Source: Porodaedalea pini (lineage: Eukaryota; Basidiomycota; Agaricomycetes; Hymenochaetales; Hymenochaetaceae). Taken from it: DNA of 32,462 nt. The position numbers and the translations under genes were made by a program. The notes under the pieces were generated by a model. It saw only the letters and a program-made list of their open reading frames with translations. It was not told the DNA's origin and searched no databases. Location: positions 1-32,462 of the forward strand of contig NBAY01000160.1 in assembly GCA_002794775.1 (NCBI GenBank), given 5' to 3'. Of the stretch, positions 1 to 9,185 are shown one piece after another (within the stretch, counting starts at the first letter, position 1; every line of letters begins with the position of its first letter).

Positions 1-999
1 AAAGTTATTAGGACGGAACCAGTCAGGGAAGTGGACAGGTAGGATGCGTTGACGAAAAAGGCCATGGCGAATATGAGCAAAAAAAGGGCATACATTCAAA
101 AGATGGCAGACATCATGTTTGACGCATAGGGGGTCCGGGCAACGTGGTTCGGGGTTGCGGATATGCAGATCAAGTGCGTTGAGCAAAATGCCAACGGCAC
201 GTCCATGAACTAAGCGGGATATCCTCTTCTCAGGAGGTAGTTTGAGGAATGCGCAAAATGATCGAGTAGGGTTTAGGATGAAGGAGGATGGTTCAGTGAT
301 CGATCGGTGGCCTTGTAAATTAACGAGACGAGCTTTCCAATCTCGAAGGAGGTCGAGTTGGAGCTGCGCAGTAAGGTTCGGTAGTGAGTCCGGAATGGGC
401 TCACGGGCTCGGTTGGCTGCGGCATCTTTGGCCAATTTATTGGCCTTGGAATTGCCTAGGACTCCCTTGTGTGAGGGAAGCCACTGGACGGTGATATGTG
501 ACACGGGGTGGTGTAGGGCCAGAAATATTCCACACAGTCGACGAAAGAGGGTAATGAAGTCTGCGTGACTGTTGTCATCGGTAAAGATGAGGTTGGTGCA
601 GTTAAGAGAATTGGTGACGATATGAATGTGCACCGGTGTGGAGCAATTCGCGAGAAGAGAAGATATCTGGCGTATGGCTGCGATGAGCGCTTCCTGCTCC
701 TCGAACAATATATTCGAGCAAGAGTGCACTGCTGAAGAAAAGACAGCTAGTTCGTTGTGATTGTGCATAATGATGTAACCATGGCTGCCGTTGTCATCTG
801 GGATGATGGAGCCATCTGTGAAGATGAAATATTGATAGGGAGGTGGACGTAAGTAAAAGGAATTAAATAAACGAATGGCTCTCTGGCGTTGGTCAGGTGC
901 CGGGATGGGAGTAAGTATGAGCCTGGAATGTACAGGGACGAAGACGGGGTAAGAGGGGGATTTGGGGATGGAAATGTATGGAAGGAGTGCATCGCAAAG
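1..999 (-). pseudogene. LINE ORF2 C-terminal part: RNase H domain and terminal Cys/His motif (runs off left edge)
   Basis: This is the 3' end of the LINE's ORF2, read on the minus strand. A ribonuclease H fold is visible. TDGS (first catalytic Asp) lies near 815, EEQEAL (catalytic Glu) near 690-705, and QWLPSHKG near 470-495, followed by GNSKANKLAK. RNase H removes RNA from the RNA-DNA hybrid made during target-primed reverse transcription. Two positions that are normally Asp are Asn here: VTNSL (codon 610-612; usually S/T-D-S) and KANKL (codon 439-441; usually AD-LAK). The copy is therefore probably RNase H-dead. Between about 150 and 60 the frame reads CPDPLC, then KHDVCHLL, then CPFF, like the Cys/His motif that follows RNase H in many non-LTR elements. 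The element's 3' end and its target-site duplication lie outside the window. Confidence 0.8.
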
Positions 1000-2817
1000 A
1001 TAACTGTTTTTATTGGGTGTGTGATTCAAATGTGAATAATAAGAAAGTAAGAAGTGTTGGGACAATATGCGAATAAAAAGATCGAGTGGGGGAATAGAAA
1101 GAACAGATTCTGCAATAGAAAGAACAGATTCTGCAATAGAGGGGTTTAAGGAGTGGTGGATAACAGAATGTAAGAAACGATTCTGAATAGGTTGCAAGAT
1201 GGACGGAATAGAACTGGATTCAGGGAAAAGGACTGCGCCATAGATTGCCACAGAACAAATGAGACCGAAATATAGAAGTCGAGCGTATTGGAAATATGCT
1301 CCATTAGAAGAGTTAAAAAGGAATGAACGTTGATGTAAGGTGGAAAGCGCCTTATTTGCGCGAGCTTGAAAGTGGAGTTTGGGCGACAGGTCGAAGGAGA
1401 AAATGACCCCAAGCCATGTAATATGTTGTGAAGGCGGAATAATGAGATTGCCCGGAAGAGAAAGGGATGGTGTGGAAGATTGAGGTTGGTTGGAAAGAAA
1501 AGATCGGAAATGGAAGCGAGCAATTTGAGGATGAGGGATAATATGTAGAAGTTCGATGGCGTTGGGATCAATCGATAAACCAAGCGCCTGGAATTGGGAA
1601 GAAAGAAAGGAAAACTGGTTGCGCAACCGTACCAGATTAGTCTGAATACTGAGCGACCGGGCAGAAAGGAGATGATCATCCATATATGCGAATAAAGGAC
1701 GGTGTGGGCCGAAACATTTGTAATAAGAAGAGATAACGTCGGCTGAAGCGAAGACTGCAATGAGAGGAGATAGAGGGGATCCTTGAGGGACACCGCAATT
1801 GGGTTTTATAAAGGGTTGAGAAAAGAAATTGTTGAAGTGAAATGAAATTGGGCGGTCACTAAGCCAGCTGGCCAGGACGCGAATGAAGTTAGGATGGACC
1901 TTCAAACGAATGAGTTTGTTAAGAAGGAGAGAATGGGAGATGTTATCAAAAAAAACCCTGAATATCCACGGTCAGAATTGATGTAATATAATAACAATGG
2001 CGTCTATGAGTTATATCGTCGACGCGTTTGCCAGGCGTAATGAAAGGATTGGAAAGAATAAATGATAAGAGTTCATAACAAGCGGTAAGAGAAGAGCGAT
2101 GTTTCCGACATCCGTGTTGGGGGTCAGGAAGAAGATTGTTCTTTTCAAAGAAGGCAGGAGAAAATTGAAAAGGACACGTTCAAAAAGTTTTCCGATTGTA
2201 TCCACCAAAGTGATGGGTCGGAAAGCCCTAGGCACCGAAAAGTCGGAATGTTTGGGCTTAGGGATGAAAGTAACAAGGGACATTTTAAAAGAAAGGGGAA
2301 AATGCCCTAGTTCAAGGCATTTAGAAAAGAGATCTGCAAAAAATTGTCCATGGTGTTCCACCAGCAACGCAAGATGTCGATACAAGACGTGGTTATTACC
2401 AGGGCTCGTCTCTTTATCGATTCCACGAAGGGCATTAAGCACATCATTCGTTGACACAATCAGGCTGTCCGCTAGTGCCGGTAGGTGAACCGGTTCTGGC
2501 TGAGATGAAAGAGGCGGAAAGAATGTAGTGCGAAACAGGGAGGCTTTGTCGTCCTCGGTTAACAAGAAGGATCCGTTAAGCATCCTGAGTGCGCCGATAG
2601 GGGCTCAGCGGCGAGCGACACCTGTGAACTGTCGATGCCAGATAGAGTGCTGATCGGAGCTTTGAAGGCGAGCTCTGTAAAATGCAGATTTGGCCCTGGA
2701 CAATTCAGCGTCCAGCCGTCATTTAGTTTCCGAAGAAGGGTTTCGACAGTGTTCCCGATAGAGTTTAGAACAAGCTTCAGACCACCAAGTGTTGGGGCCG
2801 AAGTACGTGCGGGGCTT
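1000..2817 (-). pseudogene. LINE ORF2 reverse transcriptase domain, frameshifted
   Basis: This is the reverse transcriptase part of the LINE polyprotein, continuing in frame from the endonuclease. Recognisable blocks in order are WWSEACSKLYR (linker), KETSPGNNHVLYRHL, FIPKPKHSDFSVPRAFRPI, DPQHGCRKHRSS, VDIQGFFDNISHS, GVPQGSPLSPLI and the catalytic FAYMDDHLLSA (YMDD at 1675-1686). The coding is broken. In-frame TGA codons interrupt the endonuclease-RT linker. The reading frame shifts near 2140 and shifts back at a run of eight A on the plus strand (1948-1955). A 21-bp tandem duplication (1093-1134) repeats ESVLSIA in the protein. The fingers and palm motifs look intact, but no full-length enzyme can be made. 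The closest match is the Tad1-like clade of fungal LINEs (APE endonuclease plus RNase H); the clade is inferred from architecture only. Confidence 0.85.
1093..1134. repeat. 21-bp perfect tandem duplication in LINE ORF2
   Basis: The unit aatagaaagaacagattctg(c) occurs twice back to back, followed by a partial third copy (aataga). On the minus strand it stays in frame and duplicates the seven residues ESVLSIA downstream of the RT domain. It probably arose by replication slippage in this copy. Confidence 0.9.
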
Positions 2818-3744
2818 TCACTTGCGGAGGAATGCCTTGGTGAAGGAGGAAAAGGAGTCCTGAAAGGAAAAAAGTAGATCGTCCAGTGACTTCGTTGAAT
2901 GAATGTTTTGAAGATCGAAGGAAAAAAGTTTAGAGTCGCAGAATTCGGCAACGAAGGTTGGAAGATCATGGGAGCGAATAGAACGAAGGGGAGGTTGAGG
3001 AGGGGCGGCAAGAAAGTTGAGATTAAAGGAAAATGAAAGTGGATAATGGTCCAATGAAGTAGTAAAAGAAGGGTCAGAAATAACGATGGACTCGGAGATT
3101 TGAGAAGAAAAGTCGTCTGACGAAAGGACAAGGTCGATGATGGAATAGTGATTGGTAGATCGGTTATAATAAGTTGGTTGATCTGGTGGATTGCAAACAG
3201 TAAGGCCAGCCTCACTGATCCAGTCGGTGAGGATCTGGGAGCGGGAGAAATCATGAGCTTGTGCAGGAAGCAACCATAAAGAGGAGTGGCGGTTAAAGTC
3301 ACTGACGAAAATGTTGGAAATTGAATTTAAAAGGGGTAGGTTGGATTCAAATTCATGCTGAGAAGGGGAATTGTAAACATTCCACAAGAACAAAGGAGTG
3401 GGGAGGTCTCGGGAAATCGAAATAACTGAAATATTAGGTGAAGGATTGGGGGTCTGGTATAGGGAAACCCGATGAACCAGACGAGAATGAACGTAAGTGC
3501 AGCACCGGGGTTTGCCAGTTGCTGGGGGAAGAAATGCGATATAGGGCGCATAATTACGAGAATCAAACGCTCGAGCACCTGAAGGATCGGATTTGGAAGG
3601 AATGACCCTTTGAATAACAGGAATCTCTTGGAGACAGACAATGTCCGGGGCCAAGTGGTTGGATGAAAATGAACGAAATAGAAAATCAAATGAAGGGGAC
3701 GAACTGCGAATATTAAGGGAAAGAACAGAGATCGTCACAGACAT
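2818..3744 (-). pseudogene. LINE ORF2 N-terminal apurinic-type endonuclease (APE/EEP) domain
   Basis: This is the start of ORF2, with the ATG at 3744, 18 bp after the ORF1 stop (3765-3763). The 308-residue reading frame is an endonuclease/exonuclease/phosphatase fold, which nicks the target DNA for target-primed reverse transcription. Visible motifs are SLNIRS (N11), CLQEIP (E40), VSDFNRHSSLW (D149, N151, H153), IDLVLSS (D204) and SLDHYPLSF (D232-H233). These match the usual N, E, GDFN, D and SDH blocks, so the catalytic residues appear present. A TGA right after FLRK (2820-2818) ends the frame. The reading continues in the same frame into the RT part, with further TGA codons before 2583. The endonuclease itself looks intact, but it is cut off from the RT in this copy. 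Confidence 0.85.
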
Positions 3745-3762
3745 GAAAAATTAGTAAGGGGA

Positions 3763-4130
3763 TCAGTAGTTGCGACGAGCAGGACAGTCAGAAGACCGAG
3801 CGTTATGGTTACCGTGGCAATTGATGCACAACGTGAAGTGCTCGCACTGGAGATTGTTAGCTGCTGTACATGGTGCGCATTTAGCGACGTGTACTGCGGT
3901 GCGGTGAGGTTCGGAGCAGATCGCACAATGCGCTGCTGATCGGCACTTGGAAGTGGGATGCCCTAGTCGATGGCAGTTATTGCATTGGTTGATCGTCGGG
4001 TGGGCTTTCATCTCCTCGAGCCGACAAATGACTCCGAAAACGGGGACCGAGTGGTTGCCGTGTAAGAAGAAATGATCAAAGGAAAGACGGTCAGGATCTT
4101 TCATGACGACTGAGACATTGCAGAAGTCGC
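3763..4130 (-). pseudogene. LINE ORF1, third (C-terminal) segment with CCHC zinc knuckles
   Basis: This is the C-terminal part of the LINE's gag-like ORF1, an RNA-binding nucleocapsid-type protein. After the solo-LTR junction the frame reads FCNVSVVMKDPDRLSF and reaches a run of Cys/His modules. CNNCHRLGHPTSKC fits the classic C-x2-C-x4-H-x4-C. A CAIC module with His and Cys follows, then CAPC, then CINCHGNHNARSSDC. The frame ends at a stop at 3765-3763, just before the ORF2 ATG at 3744. Across the solo LTR the frame is continuous with segment 2 once one copy of the 5-bp duplication is discounted. The ATG at 4104 is therefore internal and not a real start. Confidence 0.85.
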
Positions 4131-4594
4131 TGTTAGGCGGAAGTCTGGGTGGAACTCAGACTAGGCAACCTCAACATGTGGCACCTGACGGTGACGCGAA
4201 CATTGTCTGGGACGGGCTGTATCTCGAACACGAAGTTCGGGCAGCGGGTTTACTCAGACTGGATGACGTGGAGGTAAGAGGATTAATACAAATCTAACTA
4301 ATACAAGGGGGGGGCGGGTCTCACCTGGACGACGTGGAGGTAAGAGGAAAAGCAGAACAGGGGGCTTCTGCGATTCCACCTTCCTCTATATAGCGTCGTC
4401 CACAGGACTGCATTATCTAAGTACTGTATAGTTTACGTAACTAGGAATGGAACGAATGAAGGTTGGGTCATACTAAGTGAGTGTGGGAAGTGATTGAAAA
4501 GACGATTAAATATAATGAAAAGGAGCAGTAAAAAGAAAAGAAATGATAAAAGGAAAATAAAAGACAGGGTGAAAGTTCAAGTCCTAACAGTCGC
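4126..4594. repeat. 5-bp target-site duplication flanking the solo LTR (gtcgc)
   Basis: gtcgc occurs at 4126-4130 directly before the solo LTR and again at 4590-4594 directly after it. A perfect 5-bp duplication at both ends shows the LTR arrived by integrase-mediated insertion into LINE ORF1. Confidence 0.92.
4131..4589 (-). mobile_element. Solo LTR of a diverged sister family of the chromovirus
   Basis: This is a 459-bp LTR beginning tgttaggcgg and ending cctaaca (TG...CA), with no internal region beside it. It is alignable by eye to the 414-bp LTRs of the full element but clearly diverged. It keeps the same landmarks in the same minus orientation: a TATATA box (4387-4392), the 11-mer AAAAGCAGAAC on the plus strand (4348-4358), which is the predicted RNA 5' end, and the duplicated GGAGGTAAGAGGA motif. 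It is best explained as recombination between the two LTRs of an older element. Like the full element, it sits inside ORF1 of the LINE. Confidence 0.92.
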
Positions 4595-5120
4595 GCTCGT
4601 TCAGTCGTTCGGGGGATGACATGAATCTGGGTGGGAACATGAATTCTCGCCCCTCGAACTAGGGCAGAGCTGAGATTTCATTAACGAGATCTGTTTCGCT
4701 ATAGATCAGTTTGGACTCCCTGTCGTAGACAGGAACCCCGGGGATGACCATCTTAAACTGCGGGGAGGGAATGAAAGGTTTCGCCCCACTAATGTTAAGG
4801 ATGCGACTGAGCTGAGAAGCGAGGGAAGTATAGTTAGTGTCAAAGTCCTCTCGAATGTTGGTAAAAGAAATGAGAAGGTTGCTGTTTGAGGTGTATTCAA
4901 CGTTCAGCACAACCAAGTGTTTGAACAATGGGTTGCCCTTCAGGCCAGTCCGTACAGCATTTTTGACCGATTGTGTAAGTGGTCGAACTGCGAGATCCCC
5001 TGGCAGGGAGAAATAGACTCGCTTAATGTTGGACGGACAAATGTTAACCGATCCGTTAGAACGGTTGACGGATACCGTTGAGATTTCCCCATCAGGGTTC
5101 TCTACAGTAGGGCGTAACAC
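4590..5120 (-). pseudogene. LINE ORF1, middle segment
   Basis: This is the middle part of LINE ORF1 between the two LTR insertions. At the right edge its frame joins segment 1 exactly when the chromovirus and one copy of aacac are left out (TPTKV then LRPTVENPD). It contains a domain-like stretch (VYFSLPGDLAVRPL, HLVVLNVEYTSNSNLL, FKMVIPGVPVYDRE), typical of the RNA-binding region ahead of the zinc knuckles in fungal LINE ORF1 proteins, though I cannot assign a named fold. One in-frame TAG follows ISALP at 4661-4659. The frame then stays open to the solo LTR and resumes beyond it. The ATG at 5120 is an artefact of the LTR junction. Confidence 0.8.
5116..5120. repeat. Target-site duplication, left copy (aacac)
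   Basis: aacac lies directly outside the left LTR and is matched by aacac at 11365-11369 directly outside the right LTR. The 5-bp duplication fits a Ty3/Gypsy integrase. Confidence 0.95.
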
Positions 5121-5534
5121 TGTTAGGCGGGAGCCCGGGAGACGACTCGGACTGGGCAGGCCTCGGCTGACTGTCGTCTGGGACGTGCTATACTCGAGCG
5201 TAGACTCGGGACACGCTTACTCAGGCTAGGTCGTCGCGGAGGTAAGAGGATTAATACAAGTCTAAACTAATACAAGGGGGACGAGTCTCACCTAGGTCGT
5301 CGCGGAGGTAAGAGGAAAAGCAGAACAAGGAGTTCATGCGATTCCTGAGACCTTATATAGCGACGACCGTGAGACTATATTACCTAACATTACATAACGA
5401 GTGGGAATGGAACGAATGAAGGTAGTGTGGGAATGATTGTGTAAGATGGGTAAATATAATGAAAAGGACGAATATAATAAAGGAAATGGTAAAAGGGAAA
5501 ATAAAGGAAAAAGGTGAAAGTTCAGGTTCTAACA
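5121..5534 (-). repeat. 3' LTR (left copy) of the chromovirus
   Basis: This 414-bp repeat has the ends tgttag...ctaaca (perfect 6-bp terminal inverted repeat). By eye it is identical to 10951-11364. On the minus strand it carries a TATATAA box (5353-5359), the predicted transcript start near 5326, and two copies of a CCTCTTACCTCCGCGACGACC-type motif. Because the element reads right to left, this copy is the downstream LTR. Confidence 0.95.
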
Positions 5535-5548
5535 TTACCCCCTCTTCA
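5535..5548 (-). other. Polypurine tract next to the 3' LTR
   Basis: The minus strand reads TTGAAGAGGGGGTAA immediately before TGTTAG of the 3' LTR. This is the expected position and composition of the polypurine tract that primes plus-strand DNA synthesis. It overlaps the last codons of pol (LKRG, then TAA), so pol ends exactly at the LTR border. Confidence 0.85.
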
Positions 5549-7025
5549 AGGTTGGGCGTCCCGACCAACCATGATCGCGGTCGTCAGGCTCGGTGTCGAC
5601 GAAGAGCGGACGGAGTCGTTGACGAGGGATGTCGAGTTTCCGAGGTGCACCGGGATGTTTGAGGTAGAATTCAGCGATCGCCTCCTTTGCGTTCTCGCCG
5701 AAGTCCGTTTCAGGCTGCCAAGTAGGTTCATTGTAGCCGACCCACTTGACAAGGTACTGTAGTTTCCCTCGGTGCAGACGTGAGTCTAAGACTCCCTCGA
5801 GTTCGTATTCCTCCTCGTTGTCAACGATGTCTGGCGGCGGCGGCGGCGGTTGCTTCTGGCTTTCAAAGGACGGTTCGACGGCGGGTTTCAACAGGGCTTC
5901 GTTGAAGACAGGGTGGACCTTTTTCCATCGCTTCGGGAGTTTGAGCTTGTACGCGCTCGCTCCTACCTTGTCGACGATGTCAAAGGGGCCGTACCATTTG
6001 TCTGCGAGTTTCTTCGTCGGCGAGTCCGTACTGATGTTTCGCCCGTCAAGGAAGACTTTGTCTCCAGCCTTGTACTCCACCGAAGCTCCTGCTGTCCGGT
6101 CATGGTAGCGCTTCATGTCCTCTGCTGCCTTGACTAGATTGTCCTTAGCAACGCGATGAGTCTCCTTGATGTGTTTGGCGAATTCTTCCGCTGACATGTT
6201 GGCAGAGGAAGTTCTTACGGTGTCGAAGCTCATAGGGTGACGTCCGGTGTTTGCGTAGAAGGGTGACATCCTTGTCGCTGAATGTTCGCGGTTGTTGTAG
6301 GCGAACTCTGCGAGGGGGAGCCAGTCCTTCCAGTCCGATTGCCGATGATCGACGAAGAGCCGGAGGTACTGTTCGAGCTCTTGATTGACGCGTTCCGTCT
6401 GACCGTCCGTTTGTGGGTGGTACGCCGTTGACGGGTTGCCTTCGATGTGTAGGAGTTTGTATAGCTCCTTCATCATCGACGCATCGAACTGTGTGCCTCG
6501 GTCGTGGATGATCTTCTTCGGTAGGCCATGGAGGCGGAAGACGTGGTCTCGGTATAGCTGAGCCATGCCTTCCACTGACAGTTTCGTCGTCGTCGGGATG
6601 GCATGCATCTGTTTCGAGAATCTGTCCACGAAGACGCAGATTGCATTGTGTCCCTTAGAGTCCGGGAGTTCTCCGATTAGGTCGACCGTTACGATCTCCC
6701 AGGGACCTTCAGGGATCGCGTTAGGATGAAGCGGTCTCGACTTCGACGTTCTTAAGGCTTTCGTCCGTTGGCAACGGTTGCATCCTCGGACGTATGTTCG
6801 GACATCGGAGAACATTGACGCCCACCAGAAATCTCGACGTACCAGTTCGACCGTCTTCGACGATCCAGGATGTCCTGCCAGGGTCGAGTCGTGGTACTCC
6901 CGCAATACCGCTTCCTTCATCGTCGATGGCACGTACACCTTGCCTTTCATCCGCCACAACCCGTCGACCTTCATCATATTCGTCGGCCTCTCCGACTCGT
7001 CTTGCACTCTCTGCGCCTCACCCAC
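5535..7025 (-). CDS. Chromovirus pol, second part: integrase with GPY/F motif and chromodomain
   Basis: This is the integrase end of the polyprotein, which inserts the cDNA into chromosomal DNA. In order it has an HHCC zinc domain (YHDSTLAGH, then CNRCQRTK); a DDE core with VDLIGELP, HDRGTQFD and E in TERVNQELEQ; a GPY/F-like module (KWYGPFDIVDKVGASAYKLKLP region); a run of six prolines; and a chromodomain near the end (YELEGVLDSR, YLVKWVGYNEPTWQPE). A chromodomain usually directs integration to heterochromatin marked by histone methylation. The segment is in the same frame as the RT part and separated from it only by TGA at 7028-7026. The GTG at 7025 is a reading-frame artefact, not a start. 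The stop TAA touches the LTR. Confidence 0.93.
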   Translation of the reverse strand: MGEAQRVQDESERPTNMMKVDGLWRMKGKVYVPSTMKEAVLREYHDSTLAGHPGSSKTVELVRRDFWWASMFSDVRTYVRGCNRCQRTKALRTSKSRPLHPNAIPEGPWEIVTVDLIGELPDSKGHNAICVFVDRFSKQMHAIPTTTKLSVEGMAQLYRDHVFRLHGLPKKIIHDRGTQFDASMMKELYKLLHIEGNPSTAYHPQTDGQTERVNQELEQYLRLFVDHRQSDWKDWLPLAEFAYNNREHSATRMSPFYANTGRHPMSFDTVRTSSANMSAEEFAKHIKETHRVAKDNLVKAAEDMKRYHDRTAGASVEYKAGDKVFLDGRNISTDSPTKKLADKWYGPFDIVDKVGASAYKLKLPKRWKKVHPVFNEALLKPAVEPSFESQKQPPPPPPDIVDNEEEYELEGVLDSRLHRGKLQYLVKWVGYNEPTWQPETDFGENAKEAIAEFYLKHPGAPRKLDIPRQRLRPLFVDTEPDDRDHGWSGRPTLKRG

Positions 7026-9182
7026 TCATTCCAACATTTCATCACGCGACGTCCTTACCACCCCACGGTTCAGCCATTTCTCCTTGATGAACACGACGCC
7101 GTCATTGTCATCCTTGCCCTGATCATAGCCCGCCTTGCGTGACAGCAAGTCGGCCTTGCCCATCGTCTTCCCCGACTTGTGTTCGAGGTGGAAGTCGAAT
7201 TCCTCGAGTTCGGTTCGCCAGCGAGCTTGACGATAGCTCAGCTTCTGTGCTGACCTGAAGTAGGTGAGGTTGGCGTGGTCGGACCAGATTTCAATCTTGT
7301 GGCGAGCGCCAAGGAGGTATTGCCGCCACTCCTTGAGCGCCGAAACGATCGCGAGCATCTCCTTGTCGTAGATCTCGTAGTTTCGTTCTGCCGGTTCAAG
7401 TGCCTCTGACCTGTAGGCGATCACCCTCCACTTCCCTTCCTGCTTCTGCAATAACACACCACCGAGTGCAAAGTTCGACGAGTCCGCTTCTACGCGGAAA
7501 GGGCCCTCGTCATTGGCGATGGCTAGGACTGGAGGTGAGCAGAGACGTCGTCTCAGCTCCTCGAACGCTTCCTGCTGTTCGGTCTCCCATACCCAGTCCT
7601 TCTTGCCCGTTAACGACGTCAACGGTCGGACCACCTTGCTATAGTCCTTAATAAACCGTCTCAGCCAGTTTCCCATGCCGAGGAACTGTTGCAGCTCCTT
7701 GAGGTTCCGTGGGACTGGCCAGTTCGCAATCGCCTCCGTCTTTGCCGGGTCAGCCCTGATCTCTCCATTGCCGATGATGTGGCCGAGGTATTTGACGACC
7801 TTGGCGTCAAACTCGCACTTCTCCGGCTTCAGGTACAGGCCATTCTCTCGGAGGATCTGGAGTACGCGCCTCGACGTGTCGATATGCTCCTCAATGGTTT
7901 CCGAGAGGATCAGGATGTCGTCGAGGTATACGATGATCAAGTTCGCGTAGATCAGGTCCTTAAAGATGTGGTTGACAAAGGCCTGGAACGTGGCCGGCGC
8001 GTTGCAAAGGCCAAAGAACATGACCGTCGGTTCGAAGAGGCCCATGTTCGTGCGAAACGCTGCTTTCCACTCGTCACCTTCGCGGATCCGGATATTGTAG
8101 TACCCCCAGCGAAGGTCAAGCTTAGTGATGTATTTCGCTTTCTTGACCTTGTCGACGAGTTCGTCAATGAGAGGGAGGGGATACTTGTTCTTGATCGTAC
8201 CGTCATTGAGCTTATGGTAATCCTGGATGGGGCGTAGCGATTTGTCGGCCTTCTTAATGAAGAAGAAGGGCGACGCCATGGGCGATATCGACCGTCGAAT
8301 GCGACCCGACTTCAGGTTTTCATCAAGGAAGTCCTTGAGTGACTGCTGCTCAGTCGGCGTGAGCGGGTAGATCTTACAGTCGCTCGGTTTAAAGTCGGGC
8401 TTCAAGTCGATGACATGGTCCCAGGGTCGGTGTTCCGGCAGCTTCTCAAAACCTTTTTCGCTGAAAACGTCGGCGTAGTCGTTGAGGTATGCGGGCCAGG
8501 ACGTCTTGTCCATTCGCATCTCACTCACCCTCCTCATCTGTTCCACCGCCTTCTTCACCTCGCCTAGGTCCTCCACCGTCTCCCTCTCGATCGTACATTC
8601 TTCTGGACAGCGGGTGAATTCGATCGAGCCCGTTTTCCAGTCGACCTCCGGATTGTGACGTCGAAGCCAGTCGTACCCCAGGAAGATGTTCGATGACGCT
8701 AGGGACGTTACTGCGAGGACGATCTTCTCCCGATGACGGCCGATCATGAGTTCGACGTCAACGTACTCCTCGATCAATCCGGCCTCATTGTGCGTGCCAT
8801 CGGCGTTCAGCACCGCGAGGGGTCGAATGTAGCGTTTCGTTTCCAACCCGTACCTCTCGACGAACCTGACGTCGATGCAGGATCCCGTGCATCCCGAATC
8901 CACAAGGGCATGCGCATCTACCTCTCTCGCCTCACCAGCTATCTCATGCTCGACGGTCAGGAGAAGGTCCAGCTGGCGTCCGCCAGTTCCTCTCATGAAC
9001 AGTTGTTCGTACTCTTCATTCTTGTTCACACCGGTGGAGACTTCGTAATCGGGAAAACCTTCGACGTTGTTCGCATCTACGTATTGTACAAACGGTTGGT
9101 TATATTTTAGCGGATCCGGATTCGAAGTCTCTTGTTCTTCTCGGTCAGTCGCCCCGATGGCTACGCCTGACCATTCGCAAAA
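7026..9182 (-). CDS. Chromovirus pol, first part: protease, reverse transcriptase, RNase H
   Basis: This frame is open from 9206, so it overlaps the end of gag by about 40 nt in the -1 frame. It has no ATG where one would be needed, which fits expression by ribosomal frameshifting near 9179-9185. Domains are an aspartic protease (ALVDSGCTGS; Asp about 44 residues after 9029, then FLGYDWL), a reverse transcriptase (SPFFFIKKADKSLRPIQDY, KYPLPLIDELV, KLDLRWGYYNIRI, FFGLCNAPATFQ, and VYLDDILI with YLDD at 7928-7917) and an RNase H of the Gypsy type (FRVEADSSNFALGGVL, YEIYDKEMLAIV, EIWSDHANLTYF). The frame ends at TGA 7028-7026 after EMLE, and coding resumes at once in the same frame with the integrase. 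The element may depend on readthrough, or it may have died very recently. Confidence 0.95.
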   Translation of the reverse strand, partial: FCEWSGVAIGATDREEQETSNPDPLKYNQPFVQYVDANNVEGFPDYEVSTGVNKNEEYEQLFMRGTGGRQLDLLLTVEHEIAGEAREVDAHALVDSGCTGSCIDVRFVERYGLETKRYIRPLAVLNADGTHNEAGLIEEYVDVELMIGRHREKIVLAVTSLASSNIFLGYDWLRRHNPEVDWKTGSIEFTRCPEECTIERETVEDLGEVKKAVEQMRRVSEMRMDKTSWPAYLNDYADVFSEKGFEKLPEHRPWDHVIDLKPDFKPSDCKIYPLTPTEQQSLKDFLDENLKSGRIRRSISPMASPFFFIKKADKSLRPIQDYHKLNDGTIKNKYPLPLIDELVDKVKKAKYITKLDLRWGYYNIRIREGDEWKAAFRTNMGLFEPTVMFFGLCNAPATFQAFVNHIFKDLIYANLIIVYLDDILILSETIEEHIDTSRRVLQILRENGLYLKPEKCEFDAKVVKYLGHIIGNGEIRADPAKTEAIANWPVPRNLKELQQFLGMGNWLRRFIKDYSKVVRPLTSLTGKKDWVWETEQQEAFEELRRRLCSPPVLAIANDEGPFRVEADSSNFALGGVLLQKQEGKWRVIAYRSEALEPAERNYEIYDKEMLAIVSALKEWRQYLLGARHKIEIWSDHANLTYFRSAQKLSYRQARWRTELEEFDFHLEHKSGKTMGKADLLSRKAGYDQGKDDNDGVVFIKEKWLNRGVVRTSRDEMLE

Positions 9183-9185
9183 CCC
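9143..9185 (-). promoter_or_regulatory. Candidate -1 programmed ribosomal frameshift signal at the gag-pol junction
   Basis: On the minus strand the gag frame reads CAG GGT TTT GCG, giving the heptamer G-GGT-TTT (9185-9179), a canonical X-XXY-YYZ slippery sequence. A 6-nt spacer follows (GCGAAT, 9178-9173), then a stem of GGTCAG (9172-9167) with CTGACC (9148-9143) around an 18-nt loop. The gag stop TAG (9163-9161) lies in that loop. The pol frame is open only from 9206 onwards, so the shift must happen within about 43 nt, and the heptamer is inside that interval. Slipping back one base leads directly into pol. Confidence 0.85.

Noticed and set aside
1146..1793. 215-codon minus-strand frame in the LINE
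   Set aside because: It is a shadow: the neighbouring frame contains GVPQGSPLSP and FAYMDD of the reverse transcriptase.
2559..3302. 247-codon minus-strand frame
   Set aside because: It overlaps the endonuclease in another frame and has no domain of its own.
5535..7025. Integrase as a separate gene starting at GTG 7025
   Set aside because: It is in the same frame as the RT part with only TGA between them, and GTG is not a credible eukaryotic start here.
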